From Tardiphaga sp. 709 (lineage in GTDB: Bacteria > Pseudomonadota > Alphaproteobacteria > Rhizobiales > Xanthobacteraceae), in assembly GCF_032401055.1 (NCBI RefSeq), contig NZ_CP135529.1, positions 1,364,001 through 1,428,000 on the forward strand: DNA of 64,000 nucleotides. Reading direction: 5' to 3'. Numbering within the stretch: the first letter of the stretch is position 1; every line of letters starts with the position of its first letter. Below are positions 8,895-17,508 of this stretch, piece by piece. The notes below the pieces were generated by a model that saw only the letters and a program-made list of their open reading frames with translations, ran no database searches and was not told where the DNA came from. A program made the position numbers and the translations under genes.

Positions 8895-9866
8895 CTACGG
8901 CGTCAGGAGCTTGTTGTACTTCGCCACATCACGCGTCACCAATTGCTGCAGCACCTCCGGTGCATGCTCATCGGCGTCGGGCGCCACAGTCGACAAATCG
9001 TGGAAACGCTTTTTCACGAGATCGCTTTCAACCGACGCACGAGCAGCGGCGTTCAGCTTCGCGATGATCTCCGGCGGCGTGCCCTTCGGCGCGAACAGGC
9101 CATTCCAGCCCTGCGCCTCGAAGTCGGGCAGGCCTGCTTCCGCCGAGGTCGGCAGATCGGGTAACGTCGCCAGCCGCACGGTGGAGCCGACCACGATGCC
9201 CTTCACGAGCTTGTCGTCGATGGCCTGCGAAACGGAGGCCGCGGAATCGCAGACGCCGTCGATCTGGCCGCCGATTGCATCCGTGAGCGCGGGCGCAGCG
9301 CCGCGATAACCAACCAGGGTGACGTCGATGCCGGCGGCCTGCACGAAGCTCTTGCAGATCAGATAATTCGACGAGCCGATGCCGGCATGGCCGAGATTGA
9401 CCTTGCCGGGATTGGCCTTGGCGTAGGCGATGAAGCCCTTGAGATCACTCGCCGGAAAATCCTTGCGCAGCGCCACGACGCCGAAGGTCTTGGCCACCAT
9501 GCCGATCGAGGCAAAGGAGTCCGGCGTAAAGGACAGTTTTGGATAGATCGTGTAGGTCGCCGCACTGGTGCCGGCATTGCCGATGGCAATGGTGTAGCCA
9601 TCGGGCGCAGACCGCGCCGCGCGGGCCAGCGCGGTGGAGCCACCGGCGCCGACCACGTTTTCGATGATGATGGTCTGGCCGAGCGGCACCGCCATCTGTT
9701 CGGCCACCGCGCGCGCAATCACGTCCGACGTGCCGCCGGCCGCGAAAGGCACGATCATGGTGATGGGGCGCTTGGGATAATCATCGGCGGATGCCGAGAC
9801 GCTCGTGCCCAGCACGAGCGCAAGCGTTGCGGCGAGCTTCGACAGCCGCGCCACAGCGGCGATCAC
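8895..9866 (-). CDS. TctC/Bug solute-binding protein coupled to purQ
   Basis: About 323 residues, full Bug-family length. The start is the GTG at 9866, which shares GTGA with the purQ stop codon and has GGAG nine bases upstream inside purQ. The signal peptide runs to about [12 protein letters not shown]. Landmarks are [35 protein letters not shown] and [15 protein letters not shown]. No TctAB membrane subunits are near. Being the last gene of purC-purS-purQ, it should be made when purine synthesis is on, so a purine-related or precursor ligand is possible, but nothing in the sequence shows the ligand. Confidence 0.88.
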   Translation of the reverse strand: MIAAVARLSKLAATLALVLGTSVSASADDYPKRPITMIVPFAAGGTSDVIARAVAEQMAVPLGQTIIIENVVGAGGSTALARAARSAPDGYTIAIGNAGTSAATYTIYPKLSFTPDSFASIGMVAKTFGVVALRKDFPASDLKGFIAYAKANPGKVNLGHAGIGSSNYLICKSFVQAAGIDVTLVGYRGAAPALTDAIGGQIDGVCDSAASVSQAIDDKLVKGIVVGSTVRLATLPDLPTSAEAGLPDFEAQGWNGLFAPKGTPPEIIAKLNAAARASVESDLVKKRFHDLSTVAPDADEHAPEVLQQLVTRDVAKYNKLLTP

Positions 9867-10564
9867 GCAGCGCGCTCCAGATGCTCGACAAGACCAGCAA
9901 ACAACCCGCGGCCATCCGTGCAGCCCATGATGTCTTCGACGTGATTTTCCGGATGCGGCATCATGCCGAGCACGTTGCCCTTCTCGCTGACGATGCCGGC
10001 AATCGATGCGGCTGCGCCATTGATGTTGTGCATGTCGCCAACCTCGCCGGTCGGCGAACAATAGCGATAGAGCACGCGGCCATCGCCTTCGAGGCGCTTC
10101 AGCGTATCGACATCGGCGGTGTAGTTACCCTCGCCGTGGGCGATCGGCACGCGGATCACCTGACCGGCATTGTAGCCACGTGTAAACGCCGTGTCGGACC
10201 GTTCGACGCGCAGATGCACGTCGTGGCAGAGGAATTTCAGCTTGGCATTGCGCATCAGGATGCCCGGCAAAAGACCTGACTCGCACAGGATCTGGAAGCC
10301 ATTGCAGACGCCCATCACGAGGCCACCATCGGCCGCAAACTTGCGGACCGCATCCATCACCGGCGAACGCGCCGCGATGGCGCCGCAGCGCAGATAGTCA
10401 CCGTACGAGAAACCGCCGGGGACGACGACGAGATCGGTGCCCTTGGGCAGCGAGGTCTCGGCGTGCCAGACCATCGTGGACTCCTGCCCCGATGCCAGCT
10501 TGAGCGCCCGCGCCATGTCGCGTTCGCGGTTGATTCCGGGGAAGACGAGAACGGCGGATTTCAT
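9863..10564 (-). CDS. purQ: Phosphoribosylformylglycinamidine synthase, glutaminase subunit
   Basis: Class I glutamine amidotransferase subunit of FGAM synthase (fourth step of IMP synthesis); hydrolyses glutamine and passes ammonia to PurL. 233 residues. Visible triad elements are the nucleophile Cys in [13 protein letters not shown] and the His/Glu of MPHPENHVE; the N-terminus [15 protein letters not shown] is typical. It follows purS by 14 bp and overlaps the TctC-like gene by 4 bp. purL is not in the window. The small-subunit arrangement PurS/PurQ/PurL is normal for alphaproteobacteria. Confidence 0.97.
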   Translation of the reverse strand: MKSAVLVFPGINRERDMARALKLASGQESTMVWHAETSLPKGTDLVVVPGGFSYGDYLRCGAIAARSPVMDAVRKFAADGGLVMGVCNGFQILCESGLLPGILMRNAKLKFLCHDVHLRVERSDTAFTRGYNAGQVIRVPIAHGEGNYTADVDTLKRLEGDGRVLYRYCSPTGEVGDMHNINGAAASIAGIVSEKGNVLGMMPHPENHVEDIMGCTDGRGLFAGLVEHLERAA

Positions 10565-10578
10565 AGCGATAACCTGGC

Positions 10579-10818
10579 TCAGAGCACTTCGACGCGGTAG
10601 TTTTCGATCACCGTATTCGCCAGCAGCTTGTCGGCTGCGGCCTTCAGCGCCTCTTCGGCTTTCGCCTTGTCGGCGCCGTTCAGTTCGATGTCGAACACCT
10701 TGCCCTGCCGCACAGAGGCAATGCCATCGACGCCGAGCGATTTCAGCGCGCCTTCGATGGCCTTGCCCTGCGGGTCAAGGATGCCGTTTTTCAGGGTAAC
10801 AGTTACGCGGGCTTTCAC
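10579..10818 (-). CDS. purS: Phosphoribosylformylglycinamidine synthase, PurS subunit
   Basis: 79-residue PurS, the small dimeric subunit that bridges PurQ and PurL for ammonia channelling. It starts at a GTG (10818) with GAGG upstream and reads [19 protein letters not shown] at the N-terminus, a near-invariant family opening, with GKVFDIEL in the middle. Length matches the family. It lies 10 bp after purC and 14 bp before purQ in one operon. Confidence 0.97.
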   Translation of the reverse strand: MKARVTVTLKNGILDPQGKAIEGALKSLGVDGIASVRQGKVFDIELNGADKAKAEEALKAAADKLLANTVIENYRVEVL

Positions 10819-10828
10819 GTCGTAATCC

Positions 10829-11596
10829 TCAGCTCTTGACCAGTACCGGGCCGGTGCCCATCGGGCGTTCGTTTTCGGAGAGAATGCCGAGACGCTTGGC
10901 GACCTCGGTATAGGCCTCCAGCACGCCGCCGAGATCCCGACGGAAACGATCCTTGTCCAGCTTCTCGTTCGACTTGATATCCCACAGCCGGCATGAGTCG
11001 GGCGAGATCTCGTCGGCGACGATGATGCGCATCATGTCGTTTTCGAACAGGCGGCCGCATTCCATCTTGAAATCGACGAGGCGGATGCCGATGCCGAGGA
11101 AAAGACCGGTGAGGAAGTCGTTGACGCGGATGGCGAGCGCCATGATGTCATCGATTTCCTGCGGGGTGGCCCAGCCGAACGCCGTGATGTGCTCTTCCGA
11201 GACCATCGGGTCGTTGAGCTGGTCGTTCTTGTAATAGAACTCGATGATCGAGCGGGGCAACTGAGTGCCTTCCTCGATGCCGAGGCGCTGCGACAGCGAG
11301 CCCGCCGCCACGTTACGGACCACGACTTCCAGCGGCACGATCTCGACTTCGCGAATCAGCTGCTCGCGCATGTTGAGCCGGCGGATGAAATGAGTCGGCA
11401 CGCCGATGTCGTTCAGATGCTGGAACAGGTATTCCGAAATCCGGTTGTTGAGGACACCCTTGCCCTCGATCACCTGGTGTTTCTTGGCATTGAACGCGGT
11501 CGCGTCGTCCTTGAAGTGCTGAATCAGGGTACCGGGCTCCGGGCCTTCATACAGGACCTTGCCCTTGCCTTCATAAATGCGACGTCGACGGCTCAT
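10829..11596 (-). CDS. purC: SAICAR synthetase
   Basis: Phosphoribosylaminoimidazole-succinocarboxamide synthase, joining aspartate to CAIR with ATP. 255 residues from the ATG at 11596 ([18 protein letters not shown]), which matches the usual alphaproteobacterial start; an in-frame ATG at 11626 would add ten residues. Motifs include [37 protein letters not shown] and [14 protein letters not shown], containing the PurC signatures. It is the first gene of purC-purS-purQ-tctC, read away from the divergent zeta-subunit gene. Confidence 0.97.
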   Translation of the reverse strand: MSRRRRIYEGKGKVLYEGPEPGTLIQHFKDDATAFNAKKHQVIEGKGVLNNRISEYLFQHLNDIGVPTHFIRRLNMREQLIREVEIVPLEVVVRNVAAGSLSQRLGIEEGTQLPRSIIEFYYKNDQLNDPMVSEEHITAFGWATPQEIDDIMALAIRVNDFLTGLFLGIGIRLVDFKMECGRLFENDMMRIIVADEISPDSCRLWDIKSNEKLDKDRFRRDLGGVLEAYTEVAKRLGILSENERPMGTGPVLVKS

Positions 11597-11943
11597 GGGG
11601 ATGTACCGGGTGTTGTTGAAATCCATGGATGTGGTGTGCTCCGAATAACGGGATCGACCCACGACGGAGCTGCCGTGAAGGCCAGGAACGGGAAGAAACA
11701 GAACGAGAACCGGGCCTGTTGGCAACCTACCCGATCGGCCCTGCCAGTACAATCGACCCGGCCCGCCGAGTGGGGGTTTACCCCAACCTCGCGCAAGCCT
11801 GGTCCGATAAGCCTCGCCCGATACCGTCTTGCCTGCGACCTTGCGGCCGATTGTTCCAACGGTATCTCGACCTTATTTAAGCTCCGAACCGGCGTTTACA
11901 ACGTCGTCCTGACCGCCCAACAACCCCGACGGGAACTTTAACC
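11597..11943. other. Divergent promoter region between purC and the ATPase zeta subunit
   Basis: 347 bp without a credible gene. It must hold the minus-strand pur promoter and the plus-strand zeta promoter. On the plus strand TTGTTC (11851-11856) and TATTTA (11874-11879) are 17 bp apart and about 65 bp before the zeta ATG, a reasonable housekeeping promoter candidate. Confidence 0.45.
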
Positions 11944-12267
11944 ATGTCATCATTCGACAAGCGCGGCGAAGCCTTCGAGAACAAGTATGCGCTCGATGAA
12001 AGCCAGAAGTTCAAGGCCGAGGCCCGCCGCAACAAGCTGCTGGGCCTGTGGGTCGCCGAACAGCTCGGCAAGTCCGGCGACGAGGCCGCCGCCTATGCCA
12101 AGGAAGTCGTCGCAGCCGATTTCGAGGAAGCCGGCGACGGCGACGTGGTGCGCAAGGTGCTCGCCGATCTCACCGCCAAGGGCGTCGCGATCACCGAGCC
12201 GCAGCTCCGCGTGAAGATGGATCAGTTGACCGCTGAGGCCGTCGCGCAGGTAAAGGCCGGAACCTGA
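11944..12267 (+). CDS. F1-ATPase inhibitor zeta subunit (DUF1476)
   Basis: 107-residue, helical, charged protein beginning MSSFDKRGEAFENKYALDES. This is the alphaproteobacterial zeta subunit first defined in Paracoccus: its N-terminal segment inserts into F1 and blocks ATP hydrolysis, analogous to mitochondrial IF1. The family hallmarks RGEAFE near the N-terminus and KLLGLWVAEQLG are visible; the C-terminal four-helix portion (about 30-105) can bind nucleotide in homologues. It has no signal peptide and is monocistronic, followed by a terminator. How strongly it inhibits differs among species and cannot be read from sequence. Confidence 0.93.
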   Translation: MSSFDKRGEAFENKYALDESQKFKAEARRNKLLGLWVAEQLGKSGDEAAAYAKEVVAADFEEAGDGDVVRKVLADLTAKGVAITEPQLRVKMDQLTAEAVAQVKAGT

Positions 12268-12280
12268 GATCCACAGCTTC

Positions 12281-12357
12281 GAGTTGCAATTCTCGCTGCA
12301 ACTCACGACGTTTTATAGAGAGCCGCACATCGTATGATGGCGCGGCTCTTGTCTTTT
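12281..12357 (+). terminator. Two hairpins after the zeta subunit; second is a good intrinsic terminator
   Basis: Hairpin 1: GAGTTGCA (12281-12288) pairs with 12297-12304, followed by TTTT at 12311. Hairpin 2: AGAGCCGC (12319-12326) pairs with 12342-12349, with an inner CATC/GATG stem, followed by TGTCTTTT. The second has the stronger stem and the T-rich tail. Confidence 0.65.
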
Positions 12358-12561
12358 GAAACGTTCCAGACTCGCAGAGTCTCGCTGAAGATTCCGAATT
12401 GCGATCTGCAAATTCTGAAACGGAGTCGCACAGCGTGCCGATGACGGCTCGCATGCGCGCGCGCTACAAATTGCTCAAAGTGCACGTCGATTGTTCAATT
12501 GTGACAACATCCGATCTTTGACTGCATCATCGAAGACACACCACGCTGCCAATAGCTTTGC

Positions 12562-12578
12562 TTTAGAGCTATTCAAAC
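12562..12578. promoter_or_regulatory. Candidate iron-control (ICE/Irr-type) box
   Basis: TTTAGAG-CTA-TTCAAAC matches the 7-3-7 ICE consensus (TTTAGAA-N3-TTCTAAA) at 11 of 14 defined positions. It lies 77 bp before the TonB receptor start in a 387-bp intergenic stretch (12268-12654) that otherwise holds only the zeta terminator. Irr and similar regulators act through such boxes in rhizobia. The match is imperfect, so treat as a candidate. Confidence 0.4.
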
Positions 12579-12654
12579 CCGGATTCGAAGTTTTCATCCC
12601 AAGCCACTGCTAGATCGCTTTCACCACATTTCTCGAACGTGAAAGCGACACAAA

Positions 12655-15000
12655 GTGACGACGGACAACCATTGCAATCTCGACAGCAACGCACGCAGCA
12701 TCTTCAGGGTGCGCCGCGCGTATTGGTTGATCGGCGCGACGTTCCTGATCGGCGATTATGTGACCGGGGCCTCGATCGCCAATGCACAGACGAATACGAC
12801 ACTGCCGCCGGTCACCGTCGAATCGCCGACACAGGCGCGCCGGCCCGCACGTGCTGCGAGCGCCACGCCGAGCCGGGCGCGGGCTGTCGCCGCACGCCGC
12901 AATGCCAATCCACCGCCCGCCCCGCCGACACCGACCGAGCGCGCCATCGCTGCTGCGGCAGCAAAATACGAACAGATCCTCGGCTATCGCGCGATGCCGA
13001 GTGGGACCACGCTGCGGTCAGGCCAGCCGCCGCTCAACACGGCTCAGACCGTCAATGTTGTTCCCGAGCAGGTGATCAAGGATCAGTTGCCGCGCAACAT
13101 CGACGACGCGCTCTCCAATATCAGCGGCGTCACCCAGACCAATACGCTGGCCGGTACGCTCGACGCCGTCATTCGCCGCGGCTTCGGCGACAACCGTGAC
13201 GGCTCGATCATGCGCAACGGCCTGCCGCTGGTGCAGGGCCGCAGCTTCAATCCCGCGGTCGAAAGCGTCGAAGTGCTGAAAGGACCGGCCTCGCTGCTCT
13301 ATGGCATTGTGGACCCCGGCGGCATCGTCAACACGATCAGCAAGCGGCCCGACCTCTATCAGCACGGCTCGGCCACTCTGCTCGGCTCGACCTTCGGCGG
13401 CGGCAAGAACGGCGTCGACGGCATCTTCGACATCACCGGACCGATTGGCACCGATGGCCTCGCCTACCGGTTCATTGCCTCCGGCACCAGCGAGGATTAC
13501 TGGCGCAATTTCGGCACCCGCAAGGACACGCTGATTGCGCCATCGCTGTCCTGGTATGGTGACGACACCACGGTGCATCTGAACTACGAGCACCGCGACT
13601 TCTCCTATCCGTTCGATCGCGGTACCTCCCTCGACCTCCGCACCAACACGCCGCTCGCGATCCCGCGCGAACGCCGTCTCGACGAAGCCTATAACAACAT
13701 GTGGGGCACCACGGATCTGATGCAGGCCTCGGTCGATCATCGCATCAACGAGAACTGGAAGATCTTCGCCGCCTACAGCTTCAACACCGAAACCTTCAGC
13801 GCGAACCAGCTCCGTATCACGGCCGTGAATCCGGTGTCCGGTCTCGTCACCCGCAGCAATGACGGCACACGCAATTCGTTCAGCAATGTCAGCGCCGGCA
13901 CGTCTTACATGCAGGGCACCGTCTGGACCGGCGGCTTCCGCAACGACGTGGTGTTCGGCGGCGACGCCCAATATCGGACCATCTGGCGACAGGACTTGAT
14001 CCGGCAGGCCACGCCGAACGTCTTCAACATGTATAATCCGGTTTATGGCCTGCTGTCGCCCGGCACGACGGTGCTCGCGACCGACAGCGACCAGACCGAC
14101 GCGCTGTCGACGCGCGCACTCTTCCTCCAGGATACGTTCTATCTGACCAACCAGCTCCTGCTGGTTGGCGGCGTGCGCTGGATGGAATACGAGCAGTTGG
14201 CCGGCCGTGGGCGAAACCCATTCATTACCAACACCAACCTCGCCGGCGACAAGGTGCTGCCGATCGGCGGCGTGATCTACAAGTTCACCGACGAGGTCTC
14301 CTGGTATCTCAGTTACACGGAGTCGCTGAAGCCGACTGCAACAATCAACTTGTTCACCGGTGCTCCCGTCGGTTTCATAGTCGATTCCAACATCCAGCCT
14401 GAGGAAGGCGTGCAGTGGGAAACCGGCATCAAGTTCGACATCAACAAGCGGCTGTCGGGCAATGTCGCATTCTACGACATCGACAAGAAGAATGTGCTCG
14501 TGTCGATTCCTATCAGCGGCGGCGTGAGTCAGGTGCGCGCGGCCGGCAAGGTGCGCTCACGCGGCTTCGAGGTCGATATCACCGGGCGCCTGACCGACAA
14601 TATCAGCATGATCGGCAGCTATGGCTATACCGATGCCCGCGTCACCGACGATCCCACATTGATCGGCAAGGCGCTGCAGAACGTCGCGCTCAATACAGCC
14701 TCACTGTTCATGGTCTATGACTTCGGCACCATGCTGCCCGGCCGCCTGCGGATCGGCGGCGGTGCGCGCTATGTCAGCGATCGTCCAGGCGATGCCAACA
14801 ATAGTTTCTACCTGCCATCCTACGTGGTCGCCGATACATTCGCGAGCTATGAGGTCAAACAGATGGGATTCCCGGTGATCTATCAGTTCAACGTGAAGAA
14901 CCTGTTCGACCAAACCTACTACCCGTCGGCCGTCAACAATCTGAACGTGGCGATCGGCGATGTGCGCCGGTTCTCGCTGGAAGCCACGGTAAAGTTCTGA
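12655..15000 (+). CDS. TonB-dependent siderophore receptor
   Basis: 781-residue outer-membrane receptor. It opens at a GTG with a weak ribosome site; residues about 20-42 form the signal peptide (cleavage near SIANAQ). A TonB-box-like TLPPVTVES follows, then a Pro/Ala/Arg linker (about 50-100). The plug domain is about 105-235 (VPEQVIKDQLPRNIDDALSN, then VEVLKGPASLLYGIVDPGG, a siderophore-receptor signature). The rest is the 22-strand barrel, ending in the terminal aromatic F of ATVKF needed for Bam assembly. FhuA/FpvA-like ferric siderophore uptake is expected. It lies 2 bp ahead of a periplasmic iron-type binding protein, so the two form an operon. An ICE-like box upstream suggests iron control. 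Confidence 0.92.
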   Translation: MTTDNHCNLDSNARSIFRVRRAYWLIGATFLIGDYVTGASIANAQTNTTLPPVTVESPTQARRPARAASATPSRARAVAARRNANPPPAPPTPTERAIAAAAAKYEQILGYRAMPSGTTLRSGQPPLNTAQTVNVVPEQVIKDQLPRNIDDALSNISGVTQTNTLAGTLDAVIRRGFGDNRDGSIMRNGLPLVQGRSFNPAVESVEVLKGPASLLYGIVDPGGIVNTISKRPDLYQHGSATLLGSTFGGGKNGVDGIFDITGPIGTDGLAYRFIASGTSEDYWRNFGTRKDTLIAPSLSWYGDDTTVHLNYEHRDFSYPFDRGTSLDLRTNTPLAIPRERRLDEAYNNMWGTTDLMQASVDHRINENWKIFAAYSFNTETFSANQLRITAVNPVSGLVTRSNDGTRNSFSNVSAGTSYMQGTVWTGGFRNDVVFGGDAQYRTIWRQDLIRQATPNVFNMYNPVYGLLSPGTTVLATDSDQTDALSTRALFLQDTFYLTNQLLLVGGVRWMEYEQLAGRGRNPFITNTNLAGDKVLPIGGVIYKFTDEVSWYLSYTESLKPTATINLFTGAPVGFIVDSNIQPEEGVQWETGIKFDINKRLSGNVAFYDIDKKNVLVSIPISGGVSQVRAAGKVRSRGFEVDITGRLTDNISMIGSYGYTDARVTDDPTLIGKALQNVALNTASLFMVYDFGTMLPGRLRIGGGARYVSDRPGDANNSFYLPSYVVADTFASYEVKQMGFPVIYQFNVKNLFDQTYYPSAVNNLNVAIGDVRRFSLEATVKF

Positions 15001-15002
15001 TC

Positions 15003-16028
15003 ATGACCACGCCACGTCGCGCCAGCGCGATACTGATTGCGCTCGCCGCGACGTGGCTCTCCTTCGGCGTAGCCACCGGTTACGCCGAGGAGATCAATCT
15101 CTATTCGACCCGCGAACCACAGCTCGTGGAACCGGTCATCGCATCCTTCACGGCGGCGACCGGGATCACGGTCAAGCTCACTTATATCGAGGACAATCTC
15201 GTCACGCGCATGAAGGCCGAGGGCGACGCTTCCCCCGCCGACGTGCTGATGACCATCGGCCTCGACAAGACCTCGCAATTCGCGGCGAATGATCTGTCCC
15301 AACCCACAGCCTCCCCGCTACTCGACAGAGTGATCCCGCCGCGACTCCGCGGCAAGGAATGGATCAGCCTGTCGGTGCGCCCGCGCGTGGTGATGGTGCG
15401 GAATGACTCACCGCAAGGCACGATCCGCTATGAGGATCTCGCCGATCCCCGCTTTCGCGGCCAGCTCTGCATCCGCTCGCCCTTGCATCAGAACAATGTC
15501 GCGCTGATATCGGCCTATCTCGTGCATCACGGTGCGGACGCCACCGAGGCCTGGCTGCGCGGCATCAAGGCCAATCTGGCGCATGCGCCCGAAGGCAAGG
15601 ACAACGATATCATTCGCCAGCTTGCGGAAGGCCGCTGCAGCATCGGCATCGCCAATACGGTGGCGCTGGCGCAGCTCCGCGACGGCCGCGAAGGCGCGGA
15701 GTGGACGGCCTGGGCGAATAGCGTGAAGACCGTACCGACGACATTCGACACATCAGGCGCGCATGTGAACCTCACCGGCGCGGCGCTGGCGAAACATGCG
15801 CCGCATCGCGCGGCTGCGCTGAAGTTTCTGGAGTTCCTGGTGACGCCCGCCGCGCAGAAAATCTACGCAGCTGCCGAGCTGGAATATCCGGTGACGGCAG
15901 GCGCCGAGAGCGCGCCGCTGGTCGCCGCGATGGGAGTGTTTCCGAACGATGCGCTTGATATCGACGCGATTGCTGCCAGCCAGAAGGCGGCGATTGCGTT
16001 GATCAAAAAGGTTGGTTTCGAAAAATAG
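15003..16028 (+). CDS. Ferric-iron-type ABC substrate-binding protein lacking the tyrosine pair
   Basis: 341-residue periplasmic protein with a signal peptide (cleavage near GYAEE). It belongs to the FbpA/FutA/AfuA class: EEINLYSTREPQLVEPVI at the mature start, TGITVKLTYIED, RFRGQLCIRSP. In FbpA-type iron binders two adjacent tyrosines (ANTYY/INNYY region) coordinate Fe3+; here the aligned stretch is IGIANTVALAQLRDG, so both are Val-Ala. The protein may bind a ferric chelate or another anion instead of naked iron. It is coupled to the TonB receptor (2-bp gap); no permease or ATPase genes follow. Confidence 0.85.
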   Translation: MTTPRRASAILIALAATWLSFGVATGYAEEINLYSTREPQLVEPVIASFTAATGITVKLTYIEDNLVTRMKAEGDASPADVLMTIGLDKTSQFAANDLSQPTASPLLDRVIPPRLRGKEWISLSVRPRVVMVRNDSPQGTIRYEDLADPRFRGQLCIRSPLHQNNVALISAYLVHHGADATEAWLRGIKANLAHAPEGKDNDIIRQLAEGRCSIGIANTVALAQLRDGREGAEWTAWANSVKTVPTTFDTSGAHVNLTGAALAKHAPHRAAALKFLEFLVTPAAQKIYAAAELEYPVTAGAESAPLVAAMGVFPNDALDIDAIAASQKAAIALIKKVGFEK

Positions 16029-16048
16029 GCGCGCATGAGCACCTAGGC

Positions 16049-16199
16049 TCGTCATTCCGGGGCGCGACCGCCACTTGGCGGTCGTGAACCCGGAATCCCG
16101 GAATGGAGGCCACCTCGCCGCCGCACGAACTGCGAGAGCGATGAACACATCGAGATTCCGGGTTCGCGCGCGAAGGCGCACGCGCCCCGGAATGACGAG
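16049..16199. repeat. Extragenic palindromic element, family A
   Basis: 19-bp perfect terminal inverted repeats (CTCGTCATTCCGGGGCGCG and its reverse complement) enclose an inner imperfect palindrome built on GAACCCGGAATC. Related copies are at 42246-42392 and 51801-51949. It lies between convergent genes and could act as a transcript end. Confidence 0.8.
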
Positions 16200-16209
16200 T
16201 GTGTATCAG

Positions 16210-17232
16210 CTAACGCCAGCCCATGCCCGGCGCCACGTGTGTCAGGATAGCCTCGATCACATGCGCGTTGTAATCGACGCCCAACTGGTTGGGCACCGTC
16301 AGCAGCAGCGTATCCGCCTCGGCAATCGCCTCGTCGCCCTTGAGCTGCTTGATCAGTGCATCCGGCTCCGCCGCAAAGCTGCGGCCGAAGATGGCGCGCT
16401 CGGTGCCGTGCAGGTAGCCGACCTTGTCCTCGCCCTCGTTGCCCCGGCCGAAATAGGCGCGGTCGCGGTCGTCCACCAGCGCGAAGATGCTGCGGCTCAC
16501 TGACACGCGCGGGTCACGTGTGTGCCCTGCCGCCTTCCAGGCGTCGCGATACAGCCGGATCTGTTCGGCCTGCTGCACATGAAACGGCTTGCCGCTCTCA
16601 TCGATCTTCAGCGTCGACGACTGCAGGTTCATGCCCTGCTTGGCCGCCCATTCCGCCGTCGCATTGGTGGAGGCGCCCCACCAGATGCGCTCGCGCAAGC
16701 CTTCACTATGCGGCTCGAGCCGCAGCAGGCCGGGCGGGTTCGGAAACATCGGATTGGGATTGGGCTGCGCAAAGCCCTTGCCCTGCAGGACGTCGAGAAA
16801 CACCTCGGTGTGCCGCCGCGCCATGTCGGCATCGGTCTGGCCGTCAGGGGGCGCATAGCCAAAGTAACGATAGCCGTCGATCACCTGCTCCGGCGAGCCG
16901 CGGGAGATGCCGAGCTGCAACCGCCCGCTTGCGATGAGATCCGCGCTGCCGGCGTCCTCCGCCATGTAGAGCGGGTTCTCGTAGCGCATGTCGATCACGG
17001 CGGTGCCGATCTCGATCTTCTTGGTGCGCGCGCCGACGGCCGCGAGCAGCGGAAACGGTGCGGCGAGCTGGCGCGCGAAATGATGCACCCGGAAATAGGC
17101 GCCGTCAGCGCCGAGCTCCTCGGCAGCGACGGCGAGATCGATGGATTGCAGCAGCGCGTCGCCCGCCGAGCGCGTCTGCGACGAGGCGGACGGGGTCCAG
17201 TGACCGAAGGAGAGAAAGCCGATGTTTTTCAT
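16210..17232 (-). CDS. LLM-class flavin-dependent oxidoreductase
   Basis: 340-residue luciferase-like monooxygenase fold (TIM barrel, F420/FMN binding). N-terminal KNIGFLSFGHW, a middle IASGRLQLGISRGSPEQVI (the conserved LGISRG phosphate-binding turn) and GASTNATAEWAAKQGMN are visible, and the length is typical. It probably needs a separate flavin reductase; none is adjacent. Substrate unknown. A 19-bp perfect palindrome 75 bp upstream of the start suggests control by a TetR-like repressor encoded elsewhere, as is common for this family. Confidence 0.88.
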   Translation of the reverse strand: MKNIGFLSFGHWTPSASSQTRSAGDALLQSIDLAVAAEELGADGAYFRVHHFARQLAAPFPLLAAVGARTKKIEIGTAVIDMRYENPLYMAEDAGSADLIASGRLQLGISRGSPEQVIDGYRYFGYAPPDGQTDADMARRHTEVFLDVLQGKGFAQPNPNPMFPNPPGLLRLEPHSEGLRERIWWGASTNATAEWAAKQGMNLQSSTLKIDESGKPFHVQQAEQIRLYRDAWKAAGHTRDPRVSVSRSIFALVDDRDRAYFGRGNEGEDKVGYLHGTERAIFGRSFAAEPDALIKQLKGDEAIAEADTLLLTVPNQLGVDYNAHVIEAILTHVAPGMGWR

Positions 17233-17306
17233 GGGAATGGGTGCTCACGGGGCGGGTTTTCTGAGCCTCTATCTAGGGCCGAATTGGAAAGAGAAAAGGG
17301 AAACGA

Positions 17307-17325
17307 TGGAAACGCATCGTTTCCA
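17307..17325. promoter_or_regulatory. 19-bp palindromic operator candidate
   Basis: TGGAAACG-CAT-CGTTTCCA is a perfect inverted repeat with 8-bp arms. It lies in the 276-bp gap between the divergent LLM oxidoreductase and PLD genes, 75 bp from the former. Its size and symmetry fit a TetR-type dimer site. No regulator gene of that class is in the neighbourhood. Confidence 0.5.
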
Positions 17326-17508
17326 ATGAGGCGATCACGTTCGTGGACTGCAGATCCGTGTCCACTTTCGCGCACCCCGGCACGACGTCACACAGCCCCT
17401 CGCCCGCACTCCTTAAGCGTGCATCCTGTCACAAATCTTCTATAGGTTGACCAAAACACGGCGTTGGGCGAGCATCGGCGCAACATCGAAAAACGGGGGG
17501 ACAGGGCC

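Noticed and set aside
16049-16199. Palindromic repeats as a CRISPR array or tRNA arms
   Set aside because: Copies are dispersed and single, with no spacers; no cloverleaf or T-loop pattern.
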